A DNA stretch of 64,000 nt from Methanobacterium sp. ERen5 (GTDB taxonomy: Archaea > Methanobacteriota > Methanobacteria > Methanobacteriales > Methanobacteriaceae). Of this stretch, positions 1-11,775 are shown piece by piece; position 1 is the first letter of the stretch, and the number at the start of each line of letters is the position of its first letter. The stretch lies in NCBI GenBank assembly GCA_024167805.1, contig CP099988.1:808001-872000 (forward strand), written 5' to 3'. The position numbers were made by a program, and so were the translations under genes. The notes below the pieces were generated by a model, which worked only from the letters and a program-made list of their open reading frames with translations, had not been told where the DNA came from and ran no database searches.

Positions 1-1
1 C

Positions 2-778
<777 letters not shown>

Positions 779-782
779 ACTC

Positions 783-806
783 TCCATTTTTCTTTTATTT
801 TTTAAT
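783..806 (+). terminator. T-rich termination tract after mer
   Basis: Immediately after the mer stop codon the plus strand carries several T runs (T5, T4, T6) without a convincing hairpin. Oligo-T tracts of this kind terminate archaeal RNA polymerase, so this is a probable transcription end for mer. No other element is clear in the 240 bases before the next gene apart from the TATA box at 987-996. Confidence 0.4.
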
Positions 807-986
807 TTAAATTTGTAAATTGCCTAAAAAACTAGTTTTAGCCTATCTTAATCATTGAATAAGTCCCTAATTTGTGGTTTAAAGTTTCTCCAGTTCCATT
901 CAATTAATTTCTATAGGATATGAGGGAAGAATCACGTATTTTTATCCTGTATTCAGAGTATATTTTTTCCTTCAGTTTTCAATTAA

Positions 987-996
987 TTTATATATT
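987..996 (+). promoter_or_regulatory. TATA box of the DUF134 gene; places start at the ATG at 1019
   Basis: TTTATATATT lies about 27 bases upstream of the ATG at 1019. In archaea transcription usually begins about 25 bases downstream of the TATA centre, so the transcript would begin at or next to that ATG. There is no Shine-Dalgarno sequence there, consistent with a leaderless mRNA. Confidence 0.5.
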
Positions 997-1018
997 AGTT
1001 ATGAATATATATTCATTC

Positions 1019-1612
1019 ATGGTACGGCCTCAAGTGGTTAGAAAGATCTCTACAAATCCAGAAATACGATGTTTCAAACCAGATGGTGAAAATTTAGAAG
1101 ATTTAGAACCTATTCAAATTTCATTAGATGAATTTGAAGCCATTAGGTTGAGAGATTACCATGATATAAAACAGGTTAAGGCTGCAATCATCATGGAAAT
1201 TTCTCAACCCACCTTCCATCGAATCCTTTCATCAGCACGGAAAAAAATTTCCAAAGCTCTGATTGAAGGTAATCCTATAATAATAGTGGGGGACGGTTTT
1301 ATAACAGATAAACAAAGGTACAAATGCAAAGATTGTGGATTTGAGTGGTTGAGTAATGAAAAAAATTATGATAAATGTCTCGAATGTCAATCTGAAAATA
1401 TTGTGAAGGCGGATGAAGAAGATATGCAGATCAAAGTTGATCCTGATATCCTTGAGAGAAAATCATACGGTGGAAAGGGATTGGGAGCAGGTCCTCCCAA
1501 GGTATGTAAATGCCCAGAATGTGGCTATGAACATCCAAAAACACGAGGCATCCCATGTAAAAATACCAAATGTCCAGTGTGCGAAACTCCACTATGTGGA
1601 TCTAATGATTAA
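1019..1612 (+). CDS. DUF134 (UPF0251) family HTH protein with C-terminal metal-binding cysteines
   Basis: A 197-residue protein beginning MVRPQVVRKIS. Residues about 1-90 match the DUF134 family, a sigma-70 region 4-like helix-turn-helix domain (EAIRLRDYHDIKQVKAAIIM, then MEISQPTFHRILSSARKKI). Two cysteine clusters follow: CKDC...CLEC near residues 103-122 and a C-terminal CKCPECG...C...CPVC block, both looking like zinc ribbons or Fe-S ligands. The C-terminal block, preceded by GAGPP, resembles tails on other small anaerobe proteins. The open frame extends to an ATG at 920, but family conservation starts at 1019 and the TATA box supports that start. A DNA-binding regulator is likely; its target is unknown. 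It sits 43 bases before atwA and may be co-transcribed with it. Confidence 0.8.
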   Translation: MVRPQVVRKISTNPEIRCFKPDGENLEDLEPIQISLDEFEAIRLRDYHDIKQVKAAIIMEISQPTFHRILSSARKKISKALIEGNPIIIVGDGFITDKQRYKCKDCGFEWLSNEKNYDKCLECQSENIVKADEEDMQIKVDPDILERKSYGGKGLGAGPPKVCKCPECGYEHPKTRGIPCKNTKCPVCETPLCGSND

Positions 1613-1655
1613 ATAAATAAAGTTAAGCTTGAATTTATCTAAAATCGGTGATTAA

Positions 1656-3248
<1,593 letters not shown>

Positions 3249-3280
3249 TAAATTAACCTGAAAAAAAAGATCGTGATTGA

Positions 3281-3361
3281 ATGTACAAAATTTATATAGC
3301 CATCCTCTGCATCTTGATTATGGCTGTAATACTATATCTAAATCCCACAAGGAATTTATAG
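3281..3361 (+). CDS. Possible 26-residue single-span membrane peptide
   Basis: ATG at 3281 opens a 26-codon frame ending in TAG. The product begins MYKIYIAILCILIMAVILYL, one hydrophobic helix flanked by Lys at the N-terminus and Pro-Thr-Arg at the C-terminus, typical of small membrane proteins. A partial ribosome binding site (GTGAT) lies at 3274-3278. It is 32 bases after atwA in the same direction, so it could be translated from the same mRNA. I do not recognise a family; the claim rests on the composition and the ribosome binding site alone. Confidence 0.4.
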   Translation: MYKIYIAILCILIMAVILYLNPTRNL

Positions 3362-3403
3362 TCCAAAAACAAAATTTAAGTATTCAAATTAATTGTGAAG
3401 ATC

Positions 3404-4754
3404 ATGACACAACATTCTAATCATGAGCTTTATAAGCTCATCACCATATCAACACTACTTATCATATCCGGTTTATTGACCTATTACTTCCATTTTGTGA
3501 TTGGTGAGGGTGTGATCTTCACACATTTCTTCTATTTTCCAATAATATTAGCTGCACTGTGGTGGCAAAAAAAGGACTCATTGTACCCCTATTTCTTACA
3601 TTGATGTTACTCTTGAGTTACTACCTTTCTCCAAATTTAAGCTATCCATTATACGAAGACATATCCCGTTCAATTATCTTCCTGTCCATAGGTATTGTGG
3701 TTGCAATTTTAAGTGATGTTATCAATAAAAAGGACAAAGAACTCAGTGCCAGCGAAGAGAAATTTCGTTCAGTTGCAAATTCTGCAGTTGATGGTATAAT
3801 AACCACGGACAAAAATGGTAACATAGTTCTGATTAATCCTAGTTTGAAAAGAATTTTTGGGTACGACCTTGATGAAATTAAAGGACAAAATGTTACCATG
3901 CTCATGCCTGAAAGATTTAAAAAGGATTTTGAAACAAAACTCCAAAATTTCAATTCAACAGGAACCCATGATCTAGATGGAAAAACCTTTGAAAGTATTG
4001 GTCTTAAAAAAGTGGGGAAGAATTCCCTTTTGAAATATCTGTGGCAACTTGGGGCTACAAAAATTGTCCATACACAACATCCATAATTCGGGATGTGGCT
4101 GATCGTAAACTCACGGAACATCAGTTGCAAAGATCCATCAAAGAAAAGGAAATGCTTCTCAAAGAAATTCATCATCGGGTAAAAAATAATCTCATGATAA
4201 TATCCAGTTTATTAAGCCTTCAATCAAGGTACATTAAAGATGAAAACTCCAAAACAATCTTCATGGAAAGTCAAAATCGTGCAAGATCAATGGCCCTGAT
4301 TCATGAGCGCTTGTACCAATCCACGGATCTTAAAAATATAGACTTTGGAGATTACATCCAAACACTTGCCTCGGATCTGTACGATACCTATGTAATGGAC
4401 AAGAACCTAATAAAGATGAATATTGAAACAGATAAACTAAATCTGGATATTGATACATCCATTCCACTGGGCCTCATCTTAAATGAACTCGTAGCAAACA
4501 GTCTGAAACATGCATTTTCTAAGGGAGATAATGGAACAATAGACATAAAATTCCAAAAACAAAATGATAAATATAGTTTAGAAGTGAAAGACAATGGTAA
4601 AGGCTTTCCTAAAGATATTGACTATAAAAACACAGATTCATTAGGATTAATGTTAATAACGAGTTTATCGGAACAGATTGATGCAAATTTAGAGTACGTT
4701 GGTTATCCTGGCACATCATTTAAAATAAGTTTCAATGAAAAGAAATTTCAATGA
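3404..4754 (+). CDS. Membrane PAS sensor histidine kinase, two frameshifts
   Basis: The coding sequence runs through three frames. Residues about 1-105 form membrane helices (HFFYFPIILAALWWQ...GLIVPLFLTLMLLLSYYL), followed by a PAS domain (FRSVANSAVDGIITTDKNG), then a HisKA_2-type dimerisation/phosphoacceptor region (LLKEIHHRVKNNLMIISSLL, His in IHHRVKNN) and a HATPase domain (NELVANSLKHAF, DNGKGFPKDI). Frame changes fall in an A7 run (3567-3573) and an A6 run (4006-4011); adding one A at each restores a 450-residue protein with a normal PAS sequence (KKSGEEFPFEISVATWG across the second site). Start chosen at ATG 3404; a GTG at 3395 overlaps the probable ribosome binding site. This kinase family is abundant in Methanobacterium. 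No response regulator is adjacent. Probably an intact gene with assembly errors. Confidence 0.8.
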
Positions 4755-4772
4755 AAAGAAATTTCAATGAAA
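4730..4772 (+). repeat. 16-bp tandem repeat at the end of the histidine kinase gene
   Basis: The unit TTTCAATGAAAAGAAA occurs at 4730-4745 and 4746-4761, with a third partial copy at 4762-4772. The first copy encodes the last residues of the kinase and the stop codon falls in the second. The unit is not a multiple of three, so changes in copy number would alter the C-terminus. Each unit holds a short dyad TTTCA/TGAAA. Confidence 0.85.
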
Positions 4773-4880
4773 TTCAAATTCCAAGTTCATGCCCTAAAAA
4801 TCCTTTTAATAATCTCTGTTGAGTTTGAACTGTTACAATAACATTGAATCATTATTTCGAGTGAACATCTAAATCCCAAA

Positions 4881-5788
4881 CTACAGTATACTATTTTTAA
4901 CTCCATAATTGGATGATATTTCTGAAAATCGTTTTGACAGTTTGTAACTGTATTTTTTCGGAGGTGCAAATGACGTATGAAATAGATTTTCATACTTTTT
5001 TACAAGCTCAGGACTATGTTCCCTTAAAAATTGAAGTAAAGTGTCTTACAATCCTGCTTGCCAGTTCCATACAATGTTAAATCTGAATATAAAACATAAT
5101 GTGCACCATAATTTTTTGCTGTTTTAACCATAGTTTTGATCGCTTCATCTGAATCAGATAAGAATGGAAGCACAGGCATGTTTATTATCCCTGTTTTAAA
5201 ACCAGCATCACTGAACTTTTTCATGGTTTCTAACCTTTCCTGTGGACTTGGAGCTCCAGGTTCGATGACTTCTGCTATTTCTTCGTCCAAGGTAGAAAAT
5301 GAGAAGGAAACTATGACTCCGTTATCTAATTTATCAAACAAATCATCAGGTACCATTGCCACATCCCGGATACCCTTGATAATATCCATATCCCTAAGTA
5401 TCAGCTTGGATTTAGTTAGTATGTGGGTTGGAAATTTGTATCGTTTAATTATTCCAAGTACTTCCCGGGTTAAATTTAAGTCTTTTTCAACTGTAGGATA
5501 GGGATCCGCAGCTGATCCAAGTAATATAATATCCCTCTCATTTCGTCTGATACAATTTTTTAACTGTTTTTTTAGTACTGGGACTGCATTTGATTTGGCT
5601 GAAACTACAGCCCCATAGTCGCCACCATATTTACTTCCTCGTGTGTAACAGTAGATACAAGCCATTGAACAGCCAGCATAAGTATTCAGCGTATATCTGC
5701 CTAAAAACCAATCATCACGCTTTTTACTGTTATTAAGAATCGTTTTGACAGTTATCTTATTTACCAAATCAATCCACCCATAAAACAT
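4881..5788 (-). CDS. SplB-like radical SAM protein (COG1533), one frameshift
   Basis: The main frame ends at 5024 after ...CKTLYFNF, but adding one base to the A5 run at 5026-5030 continues it as FLREHSPELVKKYENL and onward to a TAG at 4881-4883, giving 302 residues. The radical SAM cluster motif is CSMACIYC near residue 40, followed by LLGSAADPYPTVEK and THILTKSKLILRD, typical of the spore-photoproduct-lyase-like superfamily that is widespread in archaea with unknown substrates. Start at ATG 5788 has a weak ribosome binding site; an internal TTG ten residues or so downstream (near VNKITVKTIL) is an alternative. It is the only minus-strand gene here, convergent with the histidine kinase. Confidence 0.8.
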
Positions 5789-6153
5789 ATTGCAAATCTT
5801 AAAATTTTCTTTAAGTGATTATCATGAAAATAACAGTTTGCAAAAAGACCCTGTATCTCAATGATGTGATCCATAATATTAGGTTCTACACTTATTCATT
5901 GAATCTACTTGTGTTTACTATTAAATAAATCAGAGACCCCTTAAATAATTCACCATATACTAATCTGACCCTCCAGTAATAGCATATTGGTAGATCATCC
6001 TGTTTTTTTTGTTTACTACTATCCTAAACTGTCATGTGTTAAGGGGATTCCATGACTTAAGTGCACATGGTAAAAACCAATTTATGTTATCCATTATAGA
6101 GTAGATTACATCGAAGAAATTTTTAATTTGTAAATAGTTTAAGGAGATTGTAA
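5789..6153. other. Intergenic region with no clear gene; possible 34-codon frame at 5824-5928 (+)
   Basis: This 365-base AT-rich gap holds the promoters of the divergent SplB-like and DUF815 genes. A short plus-strand frame starts at ATG 5824, preceded by GTGAT, and encodes 34 residues beginning MKITVCKKTLYL; it has no recognisable family and I regard it as doubtful. A good ribosome binding site (AGGAGA) near 6141-6146 serves the DUF815 gene. Confidence 0.4.
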
Positions 6154-7470
6154 ATGTATCATTTGACATCCAAATTGGTGATCTACAAAAATATCAACAA
6201 AAACAGTGTACTGTTTAGAATGTCTGCTATCTGCCAACAACTGGATAATGGCAATTATGTGAAGGAAGATCTAATTTCAGATATTTATATCGAAATCAAT
6301 CGTCTGCTGGATCTTTCGACACAATACGGCTTTGATAATAATCTTTGGCACAATTATCTGGCCTTTATTTTAGCCATGGCTCAAAACCCATTCACAATTG
6401 TTTCAGAAAAGGTTGGAACCAACACCGGTACAGTAAACAAATTTGTAAAGAACGATTATAAGATATTCAAACAATTATTTGACTATGACTTTTCTAAATT
6501 AGAAAATGAATTGGAAATTGATTGTTTTTCCATTATCACAGACTATGATGCTGTTGTGAAAAGCGAACAAATCTTCAACAAAAACGTGAGTGAAAAGGTT
6601 CAGCAGCTTAGTAACGCTATTGAACAGGCAACAGATGAAAAAGAACTGTACAAAATAGTTACAGATTTCTACAAGTTACATGGTGTTGGAGATATTGGAC
6701 TAAATAAAGCATTTCGTGTTTCAACTGATGGCAATTCAAACATACTTTGCCCCATCACAACAACCAGCAACATTAAATTAGAGGATTTAGTGGGTTATGA
6801 ATCTCAAAAGAAAGAACTGTTACAAAATACCGAAGCCTTTGTCAATGGGCGAAAAGCAAACAATGTACTTCTCTACGGCGATGCTGGAACAGGCAAATCT
6901 GCAAGCATCAAAGCAATTCTGAATCAGTACTACGATCAGGGCCTCAGAATGATCGAAGTCTACAAACATGAATTCAAAAAACTACCCCAAGTAATTGACA
7001 CCATAAAAAATAGAAATTATCGTTTCATAATTTATATGGATGATTTATCATTTGAAGAGTTTGAAATTGAGTATAAATATTTAAAAGCAGTTATAGAGGG
7101 CGGTTTAGAGACAAAACCTGAAAATGTACTTATCTATGCAACATCAAACAGACGCCATCTAATCAGGGAAACCTGGAGTGATCGTTCGGATATGTCCGAA
7201 GATGAACTCCATCGTTCAGATACTGTTAATGAGAAAGTGTCGTTAGCAGAAAGATTCGGTGTGAAAATTGGATATTACAATCCCCAGAGGAAAGACTTCT
7301 TCCACATTGTCACAACCCTTGCAAGACGACATCCTGAAATCAAACTAACAGATGAAGAATTGAAATCACAGGCAAATAAATGGGAAATACGCCACGGTGG
7401 AATGTCCGGACGCACAGCACAACAGTTCATAGATTCATTACTAGGATCCGTTGATAACCTTTTTAACTAA
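6154..7470 (+). CDS. DUF815-type AAA+ ATPase
   Basis: A 438-residue protein. The N-terminal 200 residues are helical without recognised motifs. The C-terminal half is a DUF815 AAA+ module: P-loop [13 protein letters not shown] near residues 239-251, acidic Walker [11 protein letters not shown] near 290-299, sensor region [12 protein letters not shown] near 327-338, and a C-terminal lid starting [12 protein letters not shown]. It is probably a soluble ATPase; the family has no established function to my knowledge. The family is common in Firmicutes and uncommon in methanogens, so bacterial origin is an inference. It is monocistronic, with its own ribosome binding site and a dyad-plus-T-tract downstream. 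Confidence 0.85.
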   Translation: MYHLTSKLVIYKNINKNSVLFRMSAICQQLDNGNYVKEDLISDIYIEINRLLDLSTQYGFDNNLWHNYLAFILAMAQNPFTIVSEKVGTNTGTVNKFVKNDYKIFKQLFDYDFSKLENELEIDCFSIITDYDAVVKSEQIFNKNVSEKVQQLSNAIEQATDEKELYKIVTDFYKLHGVGDIGLNKAFRVSTDGNSNILCPITTTSNIKLEDLVGYESQKKELLQNTEAFVNGRKANNVLLYGDAGTGKSASIKAILNQYYDQGLRMIEVYKHEFKKLPQVIDTIKNRNYRFIIYMDDLSFEEFEIEYKYLKAVIEGGLETKPENVLIYATSNRRHLIRETWSDRSDMSEDELHRSDTVNEKVSLAERFGVKIGYYNPQRKDFFHIVTTLARRHPEIKLTDEELKSQANKWEIRHGGMSGRTAQQFIDSLLGSVDNLFN

Positions 7471-7582
7471 GATTTTAAACTGCAACGTAACATTACAACA
7501 ACAAAAGTGTAAAGATTTCATTGGATCCCTCCAGATGTTTAATATTTGATCTGGTGAAAACCACCCCAAATTAAGCCCAATT

Positions 7583-7600
7583 AACGAGTAACTACTCGTT
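7583..7600 (+). terminator. 8-bp perfect dyad followed by T-tract (terminator or operator)
   Basis: AACGAGTA-ac-TACTCGTT has two perfectly complementary 8-base arms with a 2-base centre, then ACTACTATTTTATTTTTTT. As RNA it is a compact hairpin with a U-tract, which fits transcription end for the DUF815 gene; as DNA it is equally a good dimeric repressor site. It lies 113 bases after the stop codon. Confidence 0.45.
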
Positions 7601-7759
7601 ACTACTATTTTATTTTTTTGACAGTAACATCAGCTTAAACTTAATTATAATCTTCTTAAGCCCGTTTTAACTGATTATTAGTATTTGTTTAGTGCAGTTT
7701 TTAATTCATTTCATTGCAAGATAGTGTAATTCCGCACAGTTTTTATCGATCCACTGTAC

Positions 7760-7769
7760 CTATATAATT
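7760..7769 (+). promoter_or_regulatory. Probable TATA box for RaSEA
   Basis: CTATATAATT on the plus strand would start transcription near 7790, leaving a leader of about 60 bases before the ATG at 7851. No other TATA-like element lies closer with better spacing. The ribosome binding site before 7851 is poor. Confidence 0.4.
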
Positions 7770-7850
7770 AGTGAGAGATGATATTTTATTAAGAAATTTA
7801 TTTAGAATTATATGAATCATGATCATTAATCAAATGGGCAAGGGTTTTAA

Positions 7851-8916
7851 ATGGAAATAGAAAATTTAACCAAAGATATTAGAGAGAATGCAATAGCAAA
7901 AATGGAAAAAAATCAGCCAAAGAATTGGCTGCAAGTTGGTCCGGAGAAGATATCCTTTACTCAGGAAAAGGAAATGCCATTTATATGGTTTTACCTACAT
8001 CAGGTTGTGCCTGGGCAGTTTCAGAATCTGGCGGTTGTAGTATGTGCAGCTATGTTGCGGACTCTCCATTGGAAGATGTGCCTTCAGAAGAACTTATAGA
8101 CATATTCAAGGATCGTTTTTCCAGATTTGATATTACAGAAAAAACTGCAGTTAAAATATTTGTTTCAGGAAGTTTTCTTAACCCCGTGGAAATCCCACCG
8201 AGCGTCAGGAAGGAAATACTTGGAATTCTTAAAAATGAAGAGTTGGTGGAAGAAGTTGTTGTTGAATCCAGACCCGAATATGTCACTGAAAATGTGCTGA
8301 AGGAATGTTGTGACGCCTTGGGAGACAAAATATTTGAGATTGGAATTGGGCTTGAAACTTCCAACGATTACACCAGGGAAAAAAGATAAACAAAGGTTTT
8401 TCAAGGGAAGACTTTGAAAAAGCTGTTGAAACCATCAAAAACTCAGAATTGAAGTGTGATGTTCGTGCAAAGGCCTATCTCTTTGTAAAGCCCATATTAA
8501 CTTCGGAAAAAGATGCAATTGAAGAAGCTGTGAGCTCGGCATTTTACGCAGAATCTGCGGGTGCAAGCAGAATCTCATTTTGCCCAGCTACCATCCATAA
8601 AGACACCCTAATGGAACTATTATGGAAGAAAGGTTCCTATCAACCTCCATGGATATGGAGTGTGATGGAAATTATTCAAAGAGTTAGAAGTGAGGTAAAA
8701 ATACCCATTATTATGGATACAGCAGGTTTTGGGAGCAGTAGAGGACCTTACAACTGTAAAAAATGTAACTCTAAATTAAAGGCCATGATCATAGAATCAA
8801 ACCTCCATCAAAGTTTGCCAGAAACCATTGAATGCGAGTGCAAATCAAGATGGAAGGCAGAAGTTGATTACTCAAATGTGACAAGATCAACCACAAGACT
8901 TTCTAGAAAAAAGTAA
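7851..8916 (+). CDS. Archaeosine biosynthesis radical SAM protein RaSEA, two frameshifts
   Basis: Three frames join into one 355-residue protein. The first break is best placed in the A7 run 7906-7912 (repaired: [20 protein letters not shown]), the second in the A6 run 8379-8384 (repaired: [19 protein letters not shown]). The cluster motif is the unusual [17 protein letters not shown] (Cys-x9-Cys-x2-Cys spacing region near residues 51-64), and the C-terminal half carries CKKC and CEC cysteines ([17 protein letters not shown]). These match the TIGR01210/RaSEA family, which with ArcS converts lysine-modified preQ0 to archaeosine at tRNA position 15. ArcS is not in the window. Lengths are divisible by three only after both repairs. 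Confidence 0.82.
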
Positions 8917-8964
8917 AAAAAATAGGTTTTAAAATTCAAACTAACTTAACAGGAAACAATCTTA

Positions 8965-10218
8965 ATGAATGAAAAACACTCAGGAAATAACATCTCATCA
9001 GATGGACTCATAGATTTCCTGACAGAACTTGGTAAAGCCTTAACAGCTTCAGGAATATCGGTTGTGGACATCACCACCATCCTGGAAAAAATAGCAGATG
9101 CTTATGGGGAAGAAGCTGAAATTCTGATATTTCCCACCATGATTCTGATTAAGATAGGTGAACATGAATCAGCACCATTAAATGCTGCAAACCAAAAACC
9201 CGGACTATTGCCATTGAATCAAGTTTCTGAAATATATGACCTTGTTTACAAGGTAGAAAAGGCCCAGATAGCACCTAAAGAAGCAAAAAAATGTTTAAGA
9301 AAAATTTTAGCCGAAAAACATTGCTTTGGACCTGTTGGCATATTAATTGGATATATTCTTTTTTCCATGGGCATAGGAATGCTATTACAGCCCACTCCAG
9401 AACAGTTGATTGTTTCTGGATTTTTAGGAGCCATAATAGGAATAATATTAATAGTGAGCCGTGGACGGAATCGTTTCATGTTAATATTGCCAGTTATAGC
9501 TGCGTTTATTGTTTCATCAATATTTCTTTGGTCTTTAAAAACTGGTTTGATTGCGGGTTCTGTTACCATGTTACTTCCAGCCCTAGCTTATTTTCTTCCC
9601 GGCGCAACACTCACAACAGGAATGTTTGAACTGGCCTATGGAGAAATAATATCAGGGTCAAGCAGAGTCATCTACGGCACTGCTATTTTGTTACTAATTC
9701 TGTTTGGAGTGATGATGGGCATTCAGATCACAGGGTTTCAAGAACCGAAATTCTTTGTAAGCACCACTGCAAACGCCCTTGGATGGTGGGCTCCATACTT
9801 GGGAGTTTTCATGTTTACAATAGGAATGTATCTGTTCATGTCCATAAAAAATAAGGACTTACCATGGGTTTTACTGATTGTTTACGTTGCGTTCTTTGGT
9901 CAAATGATAGGAAACCATTTATTAGGAAGTTTATTCGGCGCATTTTTAGGTTCATTATTAATGGCCATAATTGGTACCGTAGTTGAAAGACAAGAACATA
10001 GAACTCCAAGTTTCATCTCCATCATGCCAGCATTCTGGATACTTGTTCCAGGTTCCCTGAGCTTTTTGAGTTTGGCTACGTTGGTTAATCAAAACTATTT
10101 AACAGCCCTGAATTATTCTGTGGTTGTTGCAATGACAATAGTGGCAATTTCTTTGGGCCTACTAATTGGTGCCGTAGCAACAGAACCCATCAGAGGGAAA
10201 ATTATTAAAAATAGTTAG
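8965..10218 (+). CDS. ThrE-type threonine/serine exporter family membrane protein
   Basis: A 417-residue protein with a cytosolic N-terminal part of about 115 residues (FLTELGKALTASGISVVDIT, AYGEEAEILIFPTMILIKIG) followed by about ten hydrophobic helices. This is the architecture of the fused ThrE_1 plus ThrE_2 transporters, of which Corynebacterium ThrE exports threonine and serine. The second half contains GNHLLGSLFGAFLGSLLMAI and FISIMPAFWILVPGSLSF, typical of the ThrE_2 part. Substrate in methanogens is not known. It stands alone between RaSEA (48 bases upstream) and the nucleotidyltransferase; a short AGGA precedes the ATG. Confidence 0.82.
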   Translation: MNEKHSGNNISSDGLIDFLTELGKALTASGISVVDITTILEKIADAYGEEAEILIFPTMILIKIGEHESAPLNAANQKPGLLPLNQVSEIYDLVYKVEKAQIAPKEAKKCLRKILAEKHCFGPVGILIGYILFSMGIGMLLQPTPEQLIVSGFLGAIIGIILIVSRGRNRFMLILPVIAAFIVSSIFLWSLKTGLIAGSVTMLLPALAYFLPGATLTTGMFELAYGEIISGSSRVIYGTAILLLILFGVMMGIQITGFQEPKFFVSTTANALGWWAPYLGVFMFTIGMYLFMSIKNKDLPWVLLIVYVAFFGQMIGNHLLGSLFGAFLGSLLMAIIGTVVERQEHRTPSFISIMPAFWILVPGSLSFLSLATLVNQNYLTALNYSVVVAMTIVAISLGLLIGAVATEPIRGKIIKNS

Positions 10219-10401
10219 AATTTTACTTGGATGATCAAACATCTATATCTTGATAAAAATTTATAGATTAAATTGGATCTTTAGTTTCATGAAATTATAT
10301 GTAAAAAACATGCAGTTCCATGTTGAAATTTTTAGTATCCAATTCTCAAATTATACATATTTCAATATAATATACAAATAATAAATTTTATGTGATAAAA
10401 A

Positions 10402-11307
10402 ATGATCGGCATTAGCGCAGATTTTGATCCAGTACATTTAGGTCATGTTAAACTAATTGACAAGGCCCGTGAACTTGCAGATAAAAAAAATGAAGATGTG
10501 GTTATCTATCTAAACAAGGGGTTCAGTGCAAATCACGCTCCCTTCTTTGTGAGTTACGATGCCAGAAGACGAATGGCTCTTGAAGCTGGTGCAGATGAGG
10601 TAATACCTATTGAAGGGCTTCATCATAGATTGACCCTTGCATACACAGTTCCCATAAGAATAGCCATGATGATTGAAGATGGTGTTGTGGACTATGTGGA
10701 TGCAGCAGACGTATCTACCTCTAAAATCAAGAAATATGCCTCTGGTTTTGCAAGTAAAGGAATTTTTAGTGGTATACCTCGAACTCTACCCAACAGAAAC
10801 GTGATCAGATGGTTTGCTGTAAACGAATTTCTTAAGAAGAAGTATGGGAAAAATCTGAAATTTCACATCATCCCAGAACACAAGATCAAAGGGGACAAAA
10901 TTTCTGGAAGGATGATACGAAGGGAAATTCTCGAAAACAATATGAAGATTCCAGAGGCAATACAGAAACTTCTCCCAGATTCAACTGTAAGGATCCTGGA
11001 AAAAGAAATTAAAAAAGGAACCATACCTGGAAAAAGAAATATTAGAGATTTAACCAAACGTTTAAACACCTTTTCCCGAGCAAATTTAAATAATATTGCA
11101 CATATGAATGCTGATGCTGTGAATTCAATTGTTGCAGGAAGAAGTTATCAGAATGAAGATAAAATATGGGCATCATTTAGGATGGCAGGTTACGGTCCCG
11201 TTCTGACCAGGTTAGCTGCAAGTGCCGTTGAAATGAATGTAACAAGGGAAGAAGTTTATGATCTTATAAAAACCTATGAGGATAAAGGCATCATCCCCCT
11301 GATATGA
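10402..11307 (+). CDS. HIGH-motif nucleotidyltransferase family protein
   Basis: A 301-residue soluble protein. The N-terminal Rossmann-like domain carries the HxGH motif (DFDPVHLGH near residues 8-16) and the second signature ISGRMIRRE (near 167-175), which mark the nucleotidylyl transferase superfamily (FAD, PPAT, TmcAL-like). The last 100 residues are helical and resemble the C-terminal part of the HIGH_NTase1 group, related to bacterial tRNA-Met cytidine acetate ligase TmcAL. Whether it modifies tRNA or makes a nucleotide cofactor cannot be decided from sequence. A GTGAT element precedes the ATG. The stop overlaps the start of the next gene (ATGA), so the two are translationally coupled. 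Confidence 0.75.
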   Translation: MIGISADFDPVHLGHVKLIDKARELADKKNEDVVIYLNKGFSANHAPFFVSYDARRRMALEAGADEVIPIEGLHHRLTLAYTVPIRIAMMIEDGVVDYVDAADVSTSKIKKYASGFASKGIFSGIPRTLPNRNVIRWFAVNEFLKKKYGKNLKFHIIPEHKIKGDKISGRMIRREILENNMKIPEAIQKLLPDSTVRILEKEIKKGTIPGKRNIRDLTKRLNTFSRANLNNIAHMNADAVNSIVAGRSYQNEDKIWASFRMAGYGPVLTRLAASAVEMNVTREEVYDLIKTYEDKGIIPLI

Positions 11308-11693
11308 CTGTTGATCAAGTTATACAAAGGGCATGGTACGTATCGTCAATGTCTAGTAAAGGACATTCCGCTTCTGATGCCCATAAAAAGTTTAGGGGTG
11401 GAGTCAAATTTACACAGAAACGTGTGAAATTTTTTGATGCAGGAATGAACCTCAGGAGTTTTGAAACAGAATCTCTTAAACAAGATATGGAAGCCCTTTT
11501 CTATGTGGATAAAAATGATAGGCTCTGCTGCGAAATTCGGGCTGAGGATCGTAAGATAAAATGTCCTTTAAGACTTCCAGCCCACCATGTGACCTACCTC
11601 AGACTTTTGATTGACTCCCATTTCATCCCAATCACTGGAAAGCTGATAGAAAAACCTGAAGGATGGAGGGTTAGAATATCTGTTGGAGATTAA
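11304..11693 (+). CDS. Unknown 129-residue protein coupled to the HIGH nucleotidyltransferase
   Basis: Starts within the stop region of the previous gene (ATGA overlap at 11304-11307), which argues strongly that it is real and functionally tied to it. The product begins [20 protein letters not shown] and is basic in its first third ([18 protein letters not shown]), then has a mixed strand pattern with two cysteines (LCCEIRA) and a C-terminal [12 protein letters not shown] do not recognise a family. The basic N-terminus would suit RNA binding, which would fit a tRNA-modifying partner, but that is inference. Confidence 0.7.
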   Translation: MTVDQVIQRAWYVSSMSSKGHSASDAHKKFRGGVKFTQKRVKFFDAGMNLRSFETESLKQDMEALFYVDKNDRLCCEIRAEDRKIKCPLRLPAHHVTYLRLLIDSHFIPITGKLIEKPEGWRVRISVGD

Positions 11694-11775
11694 CATCTCT
11701 ATTTCTTTTTAAATCCCCCATTCTATTTTGTATGGTGCACTAAATAGGTGGGAATTCACCTATTTAATGTATAAT

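Larger units (their letters stand above)
7471..7850. other. Intergenic region with one palindrome and a TATA box, no gene seen
   Basis: This 380-base gap between the DUF815 gene and RaSEA contains a perfect dyad (7583-7600) followed by a T-rich tract (7607-7619) and, further on, a TATA-like CTATATAATT at 7760-7769. The rest is AT-rich with no convincing reading frame or tRNA-like structure. Confidence 0.6.

Noticed and set aside
3642..4175. 177-residue open frame on the minus strand across the histidine kinase
   Set aside because: It mirrors the PAS/kinase coding sequence and has no ribosome binding site or family resemblance; it is open only because of codon bias on the other strand.
5824..5928. 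34-residue frame beginning MKITVCKK between SplB-like and DUF815 genes
   Set aside because: Has a partial ribosome binding site but no recognisable pattern; kept only as a note in the intergenic entry.
10289..10381. 30-residue frame upstream of the HIGH nucleotidyltransferase
   Set aside because: No ribosome binding site, very AT-driven composition, and it ends in the leader of the real gene.
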